A stretch of 62,869 bases of DNA from Prorocentrum cordatum (Eukaryota; Sar; Dinophyceae; Prorocentrales; Prorocentraceae): the NCBI GenBank assembly GCA_963575745.1, contig CAUYUJ010000907.1, positions 1-62,869 of the forward strand. The letters run 5' to 3'. Shown here one piece after another: positions 60,981 to 62,869 of this stretch. Every line of letters begins with the position of its first letter. Within the stretch, counting starts at the first letter, position 1. The notes under the pieces were generated by a model that worked only from the letters and a program-made list of their open reading frames with translations, had not been told where the DNA came from and made no database searches. A program made the position numbers and the translations under genes.

Positions 60981-61184
60981 GTGTGGATGTGCGGGGGGCG
61001 CGCAGAGGGAACGCGAATCTTCTTTGGATGTGCGGAGGCAACAATTAGAATATCATGAAATTCTGCGGGAGGCTCCGATCGGTGAGTGTCCAACCGAATT
61101 CCGGGTGGGAGAGGAAGGAACAATTCACGGAGCCTGCGGGAGGCTAGAACCAGCGCGTCTCTTATTGACTACCTATTCAATTAC

Positions 61185-61207
61185 GCTACCGCCCCCCCCC
61201 CCCCCCC
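61185..61207. repeat. Short poly-C run
   Basis: About 20 C at the edge of the CTA tract. Confidence 0.9.
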
Positions 61208-61229
61208 TACCTATGTTCTGTCCTGTGTG

Positions 61230-62869
<1,640 letters not shown>

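Overview
This window reads as nuclear DNA of a dinoflagellate. The evidence is: (i) three tandem copies resembling the dinoflagellate spliced leader (SL) at 13891-13945 and a 14-nt SL match at 56375-56388; (ii) exons that join in frame only if introns start with GC or GA and end AG|G; (iii) a decayed chlorophyll a/c light-harvesting (LHC) sequence, a 37-residue-repeat PPR gene, and a protein with 'SSSxxxWxPAVV...TYNLDV' modules of a kind I associate with dinoflagellates; (iv) a GC-rich background crowded with micro- and minisatellites. I cannot name the genus. There are no bacterial-type operons. Almost every gene candidate is on the minus strand.

Layout. 0-11 kb: intergenic repeats, including a dispersed ~300-bp repeat present twice, one transposon-like 189-bp element and a complex satellite. 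11-14 kb (minus): relict SLs, then a PPR gene whose 3' part has three in-frame nonsense codons, then directly a decayed LHC sequence. 14.6-19.1 kb: a dense cluster of at least seven kinds of inverted-repeat (MITE-like) elements, two of them nested, partly inside the introns of a Tudor-like module gene (17.2-19.7 kb). 20.0-22.35 kb: a three-exon Ser/Thr kinase that can be joined to about 328 residues. 24.2-32.8 kb: long CAT and CCT tracts, minisatellites and an 89-bp tandem array that runs into a 100-N assembly gap. 32.9-34.5 kb: a transposase-like ORF cut by the gap. 35.3 kb: a ~250-bp poly-C tract. 35.6-38.6 kb: two intron-rich genes, one of which resolves into seven exons and 213 residues. 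39-41 kb: a GC-rich block beside an A-rich satellite. 42-48 kb: an intact 313-residue Lys/Glu-rich ORF and a trail of small exons, headed by a signal-peptide exon. 48.4-56.4 kb: a decayed LINE-type retroelement (endonuclease and reverse transcriptase) split by a ~1.8-kb array of 90-bp repeats. 56.7-62.9 kb: direct repeats, degenerate satellites and a terminal CTA tract.

The genes do not form one pathway. The common theme is genome turnover: processed, trans-spliced cDNA has apparently returned to the genome (relict SLs ahead of the PPR gene and ahead of the LINE), small hairpin elements have inserted into one another and into introns, and tandem arrays have expanded inside a retroelement. All protein-family calls were made by eye from motifs; no database search was possible.
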